Shown: positions 53,949 through 61,909, numbered from the stretch's first letter. The stretch is DNA of 64,000 nucleotides from Actinomadura sp. DC4 (GCF_030406325.1 NZ_JAUEQY010000004.1:372001-436000), one strand, 5' to 3'. Notes: generated from the letters alone by a model not told the origin. Numbers and translations are program-made.

Positions 53949-54117
53949 ATAGTCCGCATCGCCGCCCTGGTAGGCCGAAAGGGACCTGATGTTCGCAGGT
54001 CATGTGCGATGGCCTCCAGACACAGAGCGAGGGGTTGGACAGACGGCTCAATTCTCACAGGTCAAGCGCCTATGGGCACGGAGAGGCCCTGGCTGAACGA
54101 CCCGCCGAGGATTCCGC

Positions 54118-54534
54118 TCAAAGATCTTGATCCGCACATCGTGACAACAGGTCGGAGTCTGGCCCGGTGCGGGCCGTCGCCGGTTCCTCACGGGCCATGG
54201 ATGAACCGTCTGCTGCCGGGGCGTTCCAGCCCGAGACGAACCATCGGACACGCCCCATGTCCCATGTCCCATGTCCGTGCACGGGTGTGCGTTGACCTAC
54301 GTTCCAGACGGCGCAGGCCAACGACCAGCCGTCGTCGGCAGCGATGTGAAGGGGATGGTTGACATGGCGCTCGTCCGATGGGCGTGGGACCTCGGGTGGG
54401 AGCCGGTAGTCGCCGGACAGGAGGGCGGACAACCGCTCCGCGACCCGCTTGGTGATCTCGTGCTCGTCGCCGGTGCTGCCGACCACGAGTTCCACGTCGT
54501 GGACGAAGGTCTGCGGGGCGTCATCAGGTTTCAT
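54118..54534 (-). pseudogene. Frameshifted cysteine-dioxygenase-like cupin gene
   Basis: The first 95 or so residues resemble the predicted CDO-type double-stranded beta-helix enzymes (YRLPPEVPRP, HPLHIAADDGWSLACAVWNVGQRTPVHGHGTW). After HGTW the frame departs from the family (DMGRVRWFVSG). The break lies in a three-unit CCCATGT tandem repeat; removing one unit would read HGTWGV, as expected for the family. The remainder is not convincing in any frame, so the gene is probably dead. Confidence 0.6.
54255..54275. repeat. Heptanucleotide tandem repeat at the frameshift
   Basis: Three perfect copies of CCCATGT (GGGACAT-type on the coding strand). A seven-base unit changes the frame with each gain or loss. 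Confidence 0.8.
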
Positions 54535-54573
54535 GGTGATCTCCCCTGAGAGTGCGCGACGCTGCCTTCCGGG

Positions 54574-55191
54574 TCAGGGCAGCACGCGATAGGTCAGGTG
54601 CGTGACCGAGTTCGCTGCTCGCGACTCCACCTGCCGCAGATTCAGTGGCCCGACGCCGTCGAACAGTCGCGTGCCGGCGCCGAGCGTGAGCGGCACGATG
54701 TGCAGCCGCAGCTCGTCGATCAGGCCGGCGGCGAGGTACTGGTTGACGGTGGTCGCGCCGCCATGGATGGAGATGGCGCCGTCCCCGACCGCCTCGCGTG
54801 CACGTTTCAGCGCGGATTCGATTCCGTCGGTGACGAAGTGGAACGTGGTGCCGCCGTCCATCGGCTGCGGATCGCGCGCGTGGTGAGTGAGCACGAAGAC
54901 CGGGCCATGGTAGGGCGGATTGTCGCCCCACCAGCCGTTCCACTGCCGGTCCCACTCGCCCCGCACGGGGCCGAACATGTTGCGCCCCATGATGAACGCT
55001 TTGGCCGCGGTCCCCCGGTCGAGCTCGACCCGGTTCTCCTCGGCAGCGGCATACCAGGCGTGCAGCTTGTCGCCCCAGCCGTCTCCGCCGTCGTCGCCGA
55101 ACGGCCGTTGCTCGCTCTGGTTGAGCCCTGCGGAGTATCCGTCGACCGAGATCGTCAGATCGCAGGTCACCCTGCCCAGCCGTGTGGTCAT
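54574..55191 (-). CDS. Dihydrofolate-reductase-fold protein (RibD C-terminal family)
   Basis: 205 residues beginning MTTRLGRVTCDLTISVDGYSAG, with FIMGRNMFGPV, VFVLTHHARDP and the nucleotide-site HGGATTVNQYLAAGLIDELRLHIVPLTLGAGTRLF, all typical of the YyaP/YwjB-like branch. The start at 55191 is internal to a longer frame because the family begins there. Divergent from a LysR gene with a palindrome between them. Substrate unknown in the family; probably an NADPH-dependent reductase. Confidence 0.88.
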   Translation of the reverse strand: MTTRLGRVTCDLTISVDGYSAGLNQSEQRPFGDDGGDGWGDKLHAWYAAAEENRVELDRGTAAKAFIMGRNMFGPVRGEWDRQWNGWWGDNPPYHGPVFVLTHHARDPQPMDGGTTFHFVTDGIESALKRAREAVGDGAISIHGGATTVNQYLAAGLIDELRLHIVPLTLGAGTRLFDGVGPLNLRQVESRAANSVTHLTYRVLP

Positions 55192-55273
55192 TTGCGCCGT
55201 CCTCCTCGTGGCGACCTGCCGTCGCCTTCGCGGTGACCTTCCCGTCACGTGCCAGCATGGAAGCGCCATCACA

Positions 55274-55288
55274 TGACGTCTAATGTCA
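55274..55288. promoter_or_regulatory. Candidate LysR operator TGAC-N7-GTCA
   Basis: TGACGTCTAATGTCA fits the T-N11-A rule for LysR sites and sits between the divergent reductase and LysR genes, 34 bp before the LysR start. Confidence 0.5.
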
Positions 55289-55321
55289 ATTCCGCCGGGA
55301 ACGCATTAATATTCTTGATCT

Positions 55322-56236
55322 ATGCTCACCCTGACCCACCTCAAGGTTCTGGCCGCGGTGGCCCGACACGGCTCGGTCACCGAAGCGGCAGCGGAGTTGC
55401 ACTACTCCCAACCGTCGGTGAGTCACCACCTGGCCCGCCTGGAAGCGGCCACCGGCGTCAAACTCGTTCAGCGGATCGGTCGCGGGATCCGGCTGACGCC
55501 TGAAGGGCGGTTGCTGGCCGACCGGTCCGCCGAGATCCTGGGCCGAGTCGACGCGGCGACCAACGAGTTGGCCGCCCAGGTCGGCCTGCAGGCCGGGCGG
55601 GTCCGGCTGGCCGCCAACGCATCCACACTGAGCACCATCGTGCCCACGGCGGTCGCCGCGTTGGCCCAGGCGCACCCAGGTCTCCAGCTGAGCCTGTTCG
55701 ACCGCCACCCCGTCGAAGCGCTACGCATGCTGCGGCACGGCGAGATCGACATCGCCCTCGTCTACCGCTACGCCGACGCCCCCGTCGAGGAGGAGGGATT
55801 CCGCCTCGAACACCTCGGCGACGATCCGATCTACCTCATCAGCCGGCGACCCGGCGACAGCCTCGCCAACCACCGCCACTCCGCCTGGATCGACGGTTGC
55901 GACCGGTGCCAGAACGAACTGAACGCCCTGTGCCGGCACGAGGGCTTCACTCCCCGCATCGCCTCACACAGCGACGACATGGTCGTCGTGCAATCCCTCG
56001 TCGCCGCCGGCATCGGCGTCGCCACTCTGCCTGGCCTCGCGCTCCAAGCCCACCGCCGACCCGACATCCACGCCACCGAACTCACCGGCCGCCACCGCCA
56101 GATCTACGCCGCCACCTACGGCGACCCACCCGACCCACCCGCTGCGACCGCCGTACTAGCCGCACTCGCCGACGCGACCACGCCGGCAACCTCGACCGCA
56201 ACGCCGTCGACCACATCCCGCCGAAACAACAGATGA
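55322..56236 (+). CDS. LysR-family transcriptional regulator
   Basis: 304 residues. HTH: THLKVLAAVARHGSVTEAAAELHYSQPSVSHHLARLEAATG. Effector domain with VRLAANASTLSTIVPTAV and SLVAAGIGVATLPGLAL. The last 35 or so residues are a Thr/Ala/Pro-rich tail that may be an extended end after a lost stop. It should control the divergent reductase gene. Confidence 0.9.
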   Translation: MLTLTHLKVLAAVARHGSVTEAAAELHYSQPSVSHHLARLEAATGVKLVQRIGRGIRLTPEGRLLADRSAEILGRVDAATNELAAQVGLQAGRVRLAANASTLSTIVPTAVAALAQAHPGLQLSLFDRHPVEALRMLRHGEIDIALVYRYADAPVEEEGFRLEHLGDDPIYLISRRPGDSLANHRHSAWIDGCDRCQNELNALCRHEGFTPRIASHSDDMVVVQSLVAAGIGVATLPGLALQAHRRPDIHATELTGRHRQIYAATYGDPPDPPAATAVLAALADATTPATSTATPSTTSRRNNR

Positions 56237-56302
56237 TCAGCAAGCAGCGATACAAGCCCATCCGCAAGTCTTGACAATTCCTCCCAGGTCCTCGGCGGGC
56301 AT

Positions 56303-56413
56303 CCGAACGCCTCAGGCGCCCGCGGCCTGGCGCGCGGAGAGGTCTTCACCCAGGACGGCGAGTTGGTCGTCTCCGTGGTCCGGGAGGGCCTGATCCGGGT
56401 GAGGACTCCTGAC
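56303..56413 (+). pseudogene. Decayed tesB 3'-end copy 2
   Basis: About 110 bp matching the tesB end: NASGARGLARGEVFTQDGE is intact and followed by LVVSVVREGLIRVR. A single-base deletion then removes the in-frame stop. It ends 5 bp before the stop of the convergent TetR gene. It shares several substitutions with copy 1 (for example GCGGCCTGGCGCG) that tesB lacks, so the two fragments are closer to each other. Confidence 0.82.
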
Positions 56414-56417
56414 CGGC

Positions 56418-57047
56418 TCACTCCGCCGGAGGCTTGGATTTGCGGCGGGGGAGGCGCATCGTCAGGAGTTTGGCGCGGGGGGCGACGCGGGCGGCCAGGC
56501 CGAACAGCGCGTCGGTTCGGGTGCGGTCCGCGTCCAGGTGGGTGAACAGGTTGATCCCCAGGTAGAAGGTGATCGCCGCGTACGCCAGATCGCGTGGTGG
56601 CATCAGCTTGGCCAGGGGTGAGCCGCCGATCACCCGGTCCAGGGTCGTCTCGATGAACTCGATCCACGGCTCGGCCCGGACCACGATCTCCTGGCGCAGT
56701 TCCGGCCGGGCGATGCCGGCGCCGATCAGCTCCGTGAACAAGGTGATGTGGCCGCCCTCGATGTCGGCCTGGTAGATCGTGGTCGCGACCTCGACCAGGT
56801 CCTCGATGGTCGTGGCGCCGGCGACCGCCTCCTGGTGCGCGGCCATCCGCTGCTCCGAGGAGCGGTCGAGGGCGGCCAGCAGCAGCGGGTCGACGCCGTT
56901 GAAGTGGTAGAAGATCAGCGCCGAGTTGCAGCCCGCGGCCTTCGCGATCGTGCGGGCGCTCGTGCCCGCGTAGCCCACGGTGCGCAGCGTCTGGGCGGCC
57001 GCCTCGATCAGGCGTTCCCGGGTCTCCGTGCTGTTCTGCCCGCTCAC
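56418..57047 (-). CDS. TetR-family repressor
   Basis: 209 residues. HTH: ETRERLIEAAAQTLRTVGYAGTSARTIAKAAGCNSALIFYHFNG. The C-terminal domain carries WIEFIETTLDRVIGGSPLAKLM, similar to TetR_C groups controlling lipid or efflux genes. GTG start. Divergent from a membrane gene pair, with an 18-bp palindrome between. Confidence 0.9.
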   Translation of the reverse strand: MSGQNSTETRERLIEAAAQTLRTVGYAGTSARTIAKAAGCNSALIFYHFNGVDPLLLAALDRSSEQRMAAHQEAVAGATTIEDLVEVATTIYQADIEGGHITLFTELIGAGIARPELRQEIVVRAEPWIEFIETTLDRVIGGSPLAKLMPPRDLAYAAITFYLGINLFTHLDADRTRTDALFGLAARVAPRAKLLTMRLPRRKSKPPAE

Positions 57048-57092
57048 GACACTCCCCGGTTGACAACCCGAACACCCTAGTTCATCGTACGG

Positions 57093-57110
57093 TTTAATCG
57101 ACCGATTAAA
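57093..57110. promoter_or_regulatory. TetR operator TTTAATCG-N2-CGATTAAA
   Basis: Perfect 8-bp inverted repeat with a 2-nt centre, strikingly AT-rich for this genome, 46 bp before the TetR start and 24 bp before the membrane gene start. Likely overlaps the core promoter of one or both genes. Confidence 0.75.
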
Positions 57111-57133
57111 TCAGTTGATGAATGAGGTGGCCC

Positions 57134-58021
57134 ATGGTCGTTCCCGACCCCCGGCGGCAGCGGACCGCCCGGCGCACCCTGCTCGGCGTGGTGGCCGCGC
57201 TCTTCGTCGCGATGCTCATGTACAAGATCCTCAAGGCCGGGCACCTCGAGCAGACCGCGCTGTTCTACGTCGGGATCCCGGCGCTCATCGCGCTCACGGT
57301 CGTGGCGACCGCCCGGCCGCGCTCCACGTTCGGCGCGAACATGGTCACCATCACGATCGGGCTCGCGCTGGCCGGGCCGCTGCTCAACGAGGGCATGGTC
57401 TGCCTGGTCGTCGCGGCACCGCTGTTCTACCTGTGCGGCGCGGTCGTGGGCGTGATCGCCGACGCGGTCCGCAAGCACAGGGGCATGCAGGCACTGCTGG
57501 TCATCCCGCTGCTGCTCAGCGCCGAGGGCGCGGTGACCTCACTTCCGCGCGGGGGCGAAGTGACGGTCACCCGGAACGCTCCGGCCGGCACCGATCTGGA
57601 CCGGGCACTGGCGGCCGCGCCGGTGTTCGGTCCGGTTCGGTCGCCGCTGCTGCGGCTCAAGTTCCCCAAGCCCGTACGGGCCGAGGGCTCCGGCCTCGAA
57701 CCGGGCGCCACCCGGCACATCGACTTCACCCCGCGTAGGTCGCTGGGCATCGGCGCCAGGCCGACGCCCCGCTCGATGGACCTCACGGTCGTCCGGCGCG
57801 CCCCCGGCCTCGCGGTGTTCGCGGTCAGCCGCGACACCACGCTCGCCCGGTGGCTCCGGTTCACCGAGGCGGAGTTCCGCTGGCAGGGGACCCGGCTGTC
57901 CGTGACCCTCCGGTATCGCAGGACGTTCGATCCCGCCTGGTACTTCGGCCCGGTCCAGCACTACGGCATGCGGGAGGCCGCCGCCTACCTCGCCGAGACC
58001 TTCACCGGGAGAGCCGGGTGA
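57134..58021 (+). CDS. Unknown membrane protein with a large C-terminal soluble domain
   Basis: 295 residues. Four or so membrane helices in the first 140 residues (TLLGVVAALFVAMLMYKIL; MVTITIGLALAGPLL; VCLVVAAPLFYLCGAVVG), then a roughly 150-residue soluble part with LDLTVVRRAPG-like beta strands that resembles a polyketide-cyclase/SRPBCC pattern only weakly. GAGG 6 nt before the ATG at 57134. Its stop overlaps the next gene (GTGA), and the pair should be controlled by the divergent TetR. I do not recognise the family. Confidence 0.65.
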   Translation: MVVPDPRRQRTARRTLLGVVAALFVAMLMYKILKAGHLEQTALFYVGIPALIALTVVATARPRSTFGANMVTITIGLALAGPLLNEGMVCLVVAAPLFYLCGAVVGVIADAVRKHRGMQALLVIPLLLSAEGAVTSLPRGGEVTVTRNAPAGTDLDRALAAAPVFGPVRSPLLRLKFPKPVRAEGSGLEPGATRHIDFTPRRSLGIGARPTPRSMDLTVVRRAPGLAVFAVSRDTTLARWLRFTEAEFRWQGTRLSVTLRYRRTFDPAWYFGPVQHYGMREAAAYLAETFTGRAG

Positions 58022-59277
58022 CGGCGCTGGTCCGCGCGGTCGGCCTCTTCGGCCCGGTCCTCGCCGTCATGGTGATGCTCCGGCACCGTACGCCCGGACG
58101 GCGGGAGATCGCCGCGCTGATCCTCGGCTGCGGATGGAACCTGCTGGCGCTCGCCGGGGTCAACGCCGTCGCCCTCCGCGCCGGGTGGTGGTCGTACGCG
58201 GCCGAGGGCGGCGTCGTCGCGGGCGTACCGGTCGACCTGCTGCTCGGCTGGGCGGTCCTGTGGGGCGGCGTCGGGGTGCTGGCGCTGCGCCGGTCGTCGC
58301 TGTTCCTCGTCGCGGCGCTCGCAGTGTGGTTCGACCTCGCCGTGATGCCTATGGGCGAGCCGGTGGTGCGGCTGGGCGATACGTGGCTGATCGGGGAGAC
58401 GGCCGCGGTCACCGTCGCCCTGGTGCCCGGGCTGCTGCTGGGCCGGTGGACCGCCGAGGGCCGCCGCCTCATGACGCGGGTGGCGATGCAGGGCGTGCTG
58501 GCCATGGGCCTGATGGTCGTCCTGCCGGTCGCTCTGAGCGGGGTGCCCGCCCGTCCCGGCTGGACGCTGGGCCTGGTCGTCCAGCTTTCGACCGTGCCCG
58601 CGGCGCTGGTCGCCGCGGCGGTGGGGGAGTTCGCCCGGACGGGAGGGGGGACGCCGCTGCCGTACGACCCGCCGGTCCGCCTGGTGACGTCCGGCCCGTA
58701 CGCCTATGTCCGCAATCCGATGCAGACCGGGATGACCGCCGCGTACCTGCTCCTGGGCGTCCTCGAGCCGCGGTTCCTCGCCGGCGCCGTCGTGGCCGTC
58801 GCGTACGGCGCGGGCCTGGCCGCCTGGCACGAGGACGCCCAGCTGCGCGGGCTGCACGGCGAGGCGTGGACCCGCTACCGGTCGGCCGTCCGGCCCTGGC
58901 TGCCGAGGAGACGTCCGCATGCGGGAACACCGGCGGCCGTCGTCTGGATCGCGGGCGGCTGCGACCGTTGCGCCCCGGTCGCCGGCTGGATCGTCAGGCG
59001 GGCACCGGTCGCCCTGACCGTACGCGCCGCCGAGAGCCACCCCACCGGCCTGCGGCGGATGACGTACGAGCGATCCGACGGCGTACGCGCCGAGGGCGTC
59101 GCCGCCTGGGCGCACGCGGCCGGGCACCTGCACCTCGGCTGGGCGCTGGCCGGCTGGATCCTGCTGCTGCCGGGCCTCCGTCATTTCACCCAACTGTGCG
59201 CCGACACCTTCGGCGCGGGCCCGGCCCTCACGCCGGTCGGATCAGCGGCGGGAACCCGGTACCGGCGCCAAGGGTAG
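58018..59277 (+). CDS. ICMT/PEMT-like membrane methyltransferase fused to a DCC-like thioredoxin domain
   Basis: 419 residues. The first 230 residues hold six or more membrane helices. The isoprenylcysteine-methyltransferase-type signature follows: LVTSGPYAYVRNPMQTG, then AWHEDAQLRGLHGEAWTRYRSAV. The C-terminal 110 residues contain GGCDRCAPVAGWIVRRAP and a WAHAAGHLHLGWALAGW region like DCC/DUF393 thiol-oxidoreductase proteins. Likely methylates a lipid or membrane substrate with SAM; the coupling to a CxxC domain is unusual. Confidence 0.72.
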   Translation: MTALVRAVGLFGPVLAVMVMLRHRTPGRREIAALILGCGWNLLALAGVNAVALRAGWWSYAAEGGVVAGVPVDLLLGWAVLWGGVGVLALRRSSLFLVAALAVWFDLAVMPMGEPVVRLGDTWLIGETAAVTVALVPGLLLGRWTAEGRRLMTRVAMQGVLAMGLMVVLPVALSGVPARPGWTLGLVVQLSTVPAALVAAAVGEFARTGGGTPLPYDPPVRLVTSGPYAYVRNPMQTGMTAAYLLLGVLEPRFLAGAVVAVAYGAGLAAWHEDAQLRGLHGEAWTRYRSAVRPWLPRRRPHAGTPAAVVWIAGGCDRCAPVAGWIVRRAPVALTVRAAESHPTGLRRMTYERSDGVRAEGVAAWAHAAGHLHLGWALAGWILLLPGLRHFTQLCADTFGAGPALTPVGSAAGTRYRRQG

Positions 59278-59297
59278 CCGGTAACATTCTGCCGGCC

Positions 59298-59411
59298 ATG
59301 GCACGGCGAGCCCGCGAGGCGGTTGAGCGCGAGCCCCTGCGGTTCTACGAAAGCGGCCCACTCGGCGCCATCGCGCACATCCGTACGGACCGGTCGGGCC
59401 CGCGAGAGTGA
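59298..59411 (+). CDS. 37-residue basic hypothetical peptide
   Basis: Starts [18 protein letters not shown] and ends with TDRSGPRE. It follows the methyltransferase gene by 20 bp and precedes the DXS-like gene by 29 bp. No ribosome-binding site stands out. May be a genuine micropeptide or chance. Confidence 0.3.
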   Translation: MARRAREAVEREPLRFYESGPLGAIAHIRTDRSGPRE

Positions 59412-59440
59412 CCGGACCAATCATGGAGGAGGCCCTCCCC

Positions 59441-60085
59441 ATGGGCATCATGACGTCGATCCGCGGACCGCGGGACCTGAAGGCGCTCGACGGCGACCAG
59501 CTGTCCCGGCTGTCGGAGGAGATCAGGGCGTTCCTGGCCGACGCCGCGGCCCGTACCGGCGGACCCCTGGGCCCGAACCTCGGGATGGTCGAACTCACCG
59601 TCGCCCTGCACCGGGTCTTCGACGCGCCACGGGACCGGATCGTCTTCGACACCGGCCACCAGAGCCACGTGCACGAGCTGCTGGCCGGGCGTCAGGACCG
59701 GAAGAGCGGCCCGTCCCACGACGGCGCCGCGAACCGGCGGACCGCGCTCGGCTGGGCCGACGGCCTCGCCAAGGCCGCCCGTGACCGCTCCCACGTCGTC
59801 GCGGTGACCGGCGGCACGGCCTGGGAGGCGCTCGACGGCCTCGCCGGGGACGACCGGCCGCTCGTGATCGTCGTCAACGACGGCGGCGGCTCCTCCCATC
59901 CGGTAGGGCAGGACCTGCGATACCTCGGCCCGGTCGACGGCCACGACGTCACCGCCGTCGAGGCCGCGCTACGCCGGGCGAAGGACCTGCCCGGCCCGGT
60001 CGTCGTCCACTGCGTCACCGAGAAGGGCCGCGAACGACCCGGCGCCGACGGACACGCGGCGACGCCGCCAGGAGGCCTCTCATGA
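59441..60085 (+). CDS. Miniature DXS-like protein lacking the GDG cofactor motif
   Basis: 214 residues that follow the N-terminal domain of 1-deoxy-D-xylulose-5-phosphate synthase: [66 protein letters not shown] and [20 protein letters not shown]. Full DXS is about 640 residues. Here the Pyr and transketolase-C domains are missing, and the GDG of the ThDP/Mg motif is lost ([10 protein letters not shown] instead of GDGALTGGMAWEAL). GGAGGAGG 8 nt before the ATG. Coupled to the rRNA methyltransferase by ATGA. Probably not a DXS enzyme; a repurposed protein or an in-frame relic. Confidence 0.75.
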   Translation: MGIMTSIRGPRDLKALDGDQLSRLSEEIRAFLADAAARTGGPLGPNLGMVELTVALHRVFDAPRDRIVFDTGHQSHVHELLAGRQDRKSGPSHDGAANRRTALGWADGLAKAARDRSHVVAVTGGTAWEALDGLAGDDRPLVIVVNDGGGSSHPVGQDLRYLGPVDGHDVTAVEAALRRAKDLPGPVVVHCVTEKGRERPGADGHAATPPGGLS

Positions 60086-60867
60086 GCCGGGTCGGCACGC
60101 GCAACGCGCGGTTTCAGCAGTGGGAGGCTCTGCTCTCCAACCGGACCAAGCGCAACCGCAGCGGGGAGTTCCTCGTCCAGGGCGTACGGCCGATCACCCT
60201 CGCCGCCGAGCACGGCCGGCCGATCCGGGCGCTCCTGTACGCCTCCGGGCGGCGGCTGTCGGACTGGGCCGAGGCCATGCTGCGCGACACCGGTGCCGAG
60301 CGGGTCGAGATGGCACCCGAGCTGCTCGCCGAGCTGGCCGGCAAGGACGACGCCGAGCTCGTCGCGGTGGCCGCGCTGCCGCCGGACGACCTGGACCGCA
60401 TCACGCCCGGCGGCCCGGTGATCGTCTTCGACCGGCCCAGCGACCCCGGCAACATCGGCACCGTCGTACGCTCCGCCGACGCGTTCGGCGCCTCCGGCGT
60501 GATCGTGACCGGGCACGCCGCCGACGTCTACGACCCCAAGGCGGTACGCGCCAGCACCGGCTCGCTGTTCGCCGTGCCGGTCGTCCGCGTGTCCTCGCCC
60601 GGGGACGTCGTCGCGTGGGCCCGCGCCGCGGACATCCGGATCATCGGCACGGACGAGACCGGAACACACGACATCTTCCGCCGCGATCTGGGCGGTCCGG
60701 TGCTGATAGTGATCGGCAACGAGACCCGCGGGATGTCCGCCGCGTGGCTGGCTGCCTGCGACGAGACCGTGCGGATCCCCATCGGCGGGGCGGCCAGTTC
60801 GCTCAACGCCGCGGCCGCCGCGACGGTGCTCCTGTACGAGGCCGCGCGACAGCGTGAAGAAAAATAA
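60082..60867 (+). CDS. SpoU/TrmH-family RNA 2'-O-methyltransferase
   Basis: 261 residues. N-terminal substrate-binding domain ([15 protein letters not shown]), then SPOUT motifs [31 protein letters not shown] and [15 protein letters not shown]. The family includes 23S rRNA methyltransferases, some of which give antibiotic resistance (TsnR type). Start overlaps the DXS-like stop. It directly precedes the whiB7 leader, so a link to ribosome-targeting antibiotics is possible but unproven. Confidence 0.88.
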   Translation: MSRVGTRNARFQQWEALLSNRTKRNRSGEFLVQGVRPITLAAEHGRPIRALLYASGRRLSDWAEAMLRDTGAERVEMAPELLAELAGKDDAELVAVAALPPDDLDRITPGGPVIVFDRPSDPGNIGTVVRSADAFGASGVIVTGHAADVYDPKAVRASTGSLFAVPVVRVSSPGDVVAWARAADIRIIGTDETGTHDIFRRDLGGPVLIVIGNETRGMSAAWLAACDETVRIPIGGAASSLNAAAAATVLLYEAARQREEK

Positions 60868-60880
60868 GAAATCGCAGGTG

Positions 60881-60919
60881 AAAAATACGTTGCCCACATC
60901 GGGGAAGCGATCGTACGCT
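60881..60919 (+). promoter_or_regulatory. whiB7 promoter with upstream AT element
   Basis: AAAAAT (60881-60886), three bases, TTGCCC -35 (60890-60895), an 18-bp spacer, TACGCT -10 (60914-60919). WhiB7 is known to bind an AT-rich element placed about 3 bp before the -35, so this layout fits autoregulation. Confidence 0.75.
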
Positions 60920-60931
60920 TCTCGCGAGCAC

Positions 60932-60994
60932 ATGACGGACCCCTCCCTCAGAGGGGTCTCCGGACGAGAGAGGCGGTGGCAGTCCTGTGAGTAA
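60932..60994 (+). CDS. Candidate 20-residue leader peptide of whiB7
   Basis: Begins MTDPSLRGVSGRERR within a few bases of the predicted transcript start, so it may be translated without a leader. It contains a stable hairpin at 60938-60958 (7-bp arms GACCCCT and AGGGGTC). whiB7 leaders encode short peptides whose stalled translation prevents attenuation. A GTG frame of 81 residues from 60987 to 61232 overlaps it and is the alternative uORF. Confidence 0.5.
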   Translation: MTDPSLRGVSGRERRWQSCE

Positions 60995-61252
60995 CGACTT
61001 CGGTTCCTCGGCTTGGGCCGCCGCATGCCCGCGTACGGCTGTGCTGTCCCCGCGTCGCGTCACGCTTCTCGGTGCCACGTCCCTCTATGGGCGCGTGCGA
61101 CCTGATGGCGTGGAAAAGCGGGTGGAGCAGCATGTCTTCGCCAAGTCCGCTGCTGTTCTGAGCAATGCCCAGGTCGAGGACACCGGCATCCGCATGTCGC
61201 TGGGTCCGCCCCCCTGGAGACCGCCAGAGTGAGAGCTCTGAGCAGGCCTCCA

Positions 61253-61293
61253 GGCCGCGGATCCCATACCCGGGAACCGCGGCCTTTTTCTTT
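61253..61293 (+). terminator. whiB7 transcription attenuator
   Basis: GGCCGCGG (61253-61260) pairs with CCGCGGCC (61277-61284), with an inner TCCC/GGGA stem and then TTTTTCTTT. It is the only hairpin with a real U-tract noted in this window, and it ends 11 bp before the whiB7 start. A classic position for antibiotic-responsive attenuation. Confidence 0.88.
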
Positions 61294-61304
61294 GGAGCAA
61301 CACC

Positions 61305-61634
61305 GTGTTCGGCAAACACCACACCGAGCCAAACGAGATCGAATCGAGAAAGGGGGTGGAGACCTTGGGCCTCGCACTCACCGCGATCAGCGAGAACCTT
61401 GATCTTCCTTGTCGGAACGAGCCCGAGCTTTTCTTCGCCGAGTCGCCCCAGGACGTCGAGCTGGCCAAGGCGCTCTGCGCCGAGTGCCCGATCCGGCGTG
61501 CCTGCCTCGCCGGCGCCACCGAGCGCCGCGAGCCGTGGGGTGTCTGGGGTGGAGAGCTCTTCATCCGTGGCGTCGTCGTTCCCCGCAAGCGCCCGCGCGG
61601 CCGTCCGCGCAAGAACGCCGAGGTAGCGGCATGA
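61305..61634 (+). CDS. whiB7: WhiB7 (WblC) redox-sensitive transcriptional regulator
   Basis: 109 residues from a GTG with GGAG 7 nt upstream. Four Fe-S cysteines: LPCRNEP, then ALCAECPIRRACLAG. The EPWGVWGGE turn and the C-terminal AT-hook KRPRGRPRKN complete the WhiB7 signature. WhiB7 activates intrinsic resistance genes in response to ribosome-targeting drugs by binding AT-rich DNA with sigma-A. A later GTG at 61356 could give a shorter form. Its leader holds the promoter, uORF and attenuator listed separately. Confidence 0.95.
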   Translation: MFGKHHTEPNEIESRKGVETLGLALTAISENLDLPCRNEPELFFAESPQDVELAKALCAECPIRRACLAGATERREPWGVWGGELFIRGVVVPRKRPRGRPRKNAEVAA

Positions 61635-61840
61635 CGCCCCGGCCGACCGAGACCGTACACATCGAGAAAGAGCAGCCGATGAGCTTGCTGAGCATAGAAC
61701 TGTCCCAGGAACGAATACGCGAGGCCGAGCGTGAAGTGGCACGCCGGCGCGGCATGGCCCAGGCGCGGGCCGCGCGCCGGGCCCGGCGTGACGCCGAGCT
61801 GACCGCCTCGCGTCTCAGGCGCCTGCTGACCATGCGCTGA
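61631..61840 (+). CDS. 69-residue basic coiled protein coupled to whiB7
   Basis: Starts at the ATGA overlap with the whiB7 stop. The sequence LSQERIREAEREVARRRGMAQ followed by RRARRDAELTASRLRRLL is a long Arg-rich helix. Translational coupling suggests co-function with WhiB7. No recognised family. Confidence 0.62.
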   Translation: MTPRPTETVHIEKEQPMSLLSIELSQERIREAEREVARRRGMAQARAARRARRDAELTASRLRRLLTMR

Positions 61841-61875
61841 CGGCCCCCACACAACCGGAACCAGACCAACACGGA

Positions 61876-61909
61876 AGGAACCCCCGGCACCACACTGCCG
61901 GGGGTTCCT
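61876..61909 (+). terminator. Terminator of the whiB7 unit
   Basis: Perfect 14-bp stem (AGGAACCCCCGGCA with TGCCGGGGGTTCCT) around a 6-nt loop, 35 bp after the small protein stop. Confidence 0.85.
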
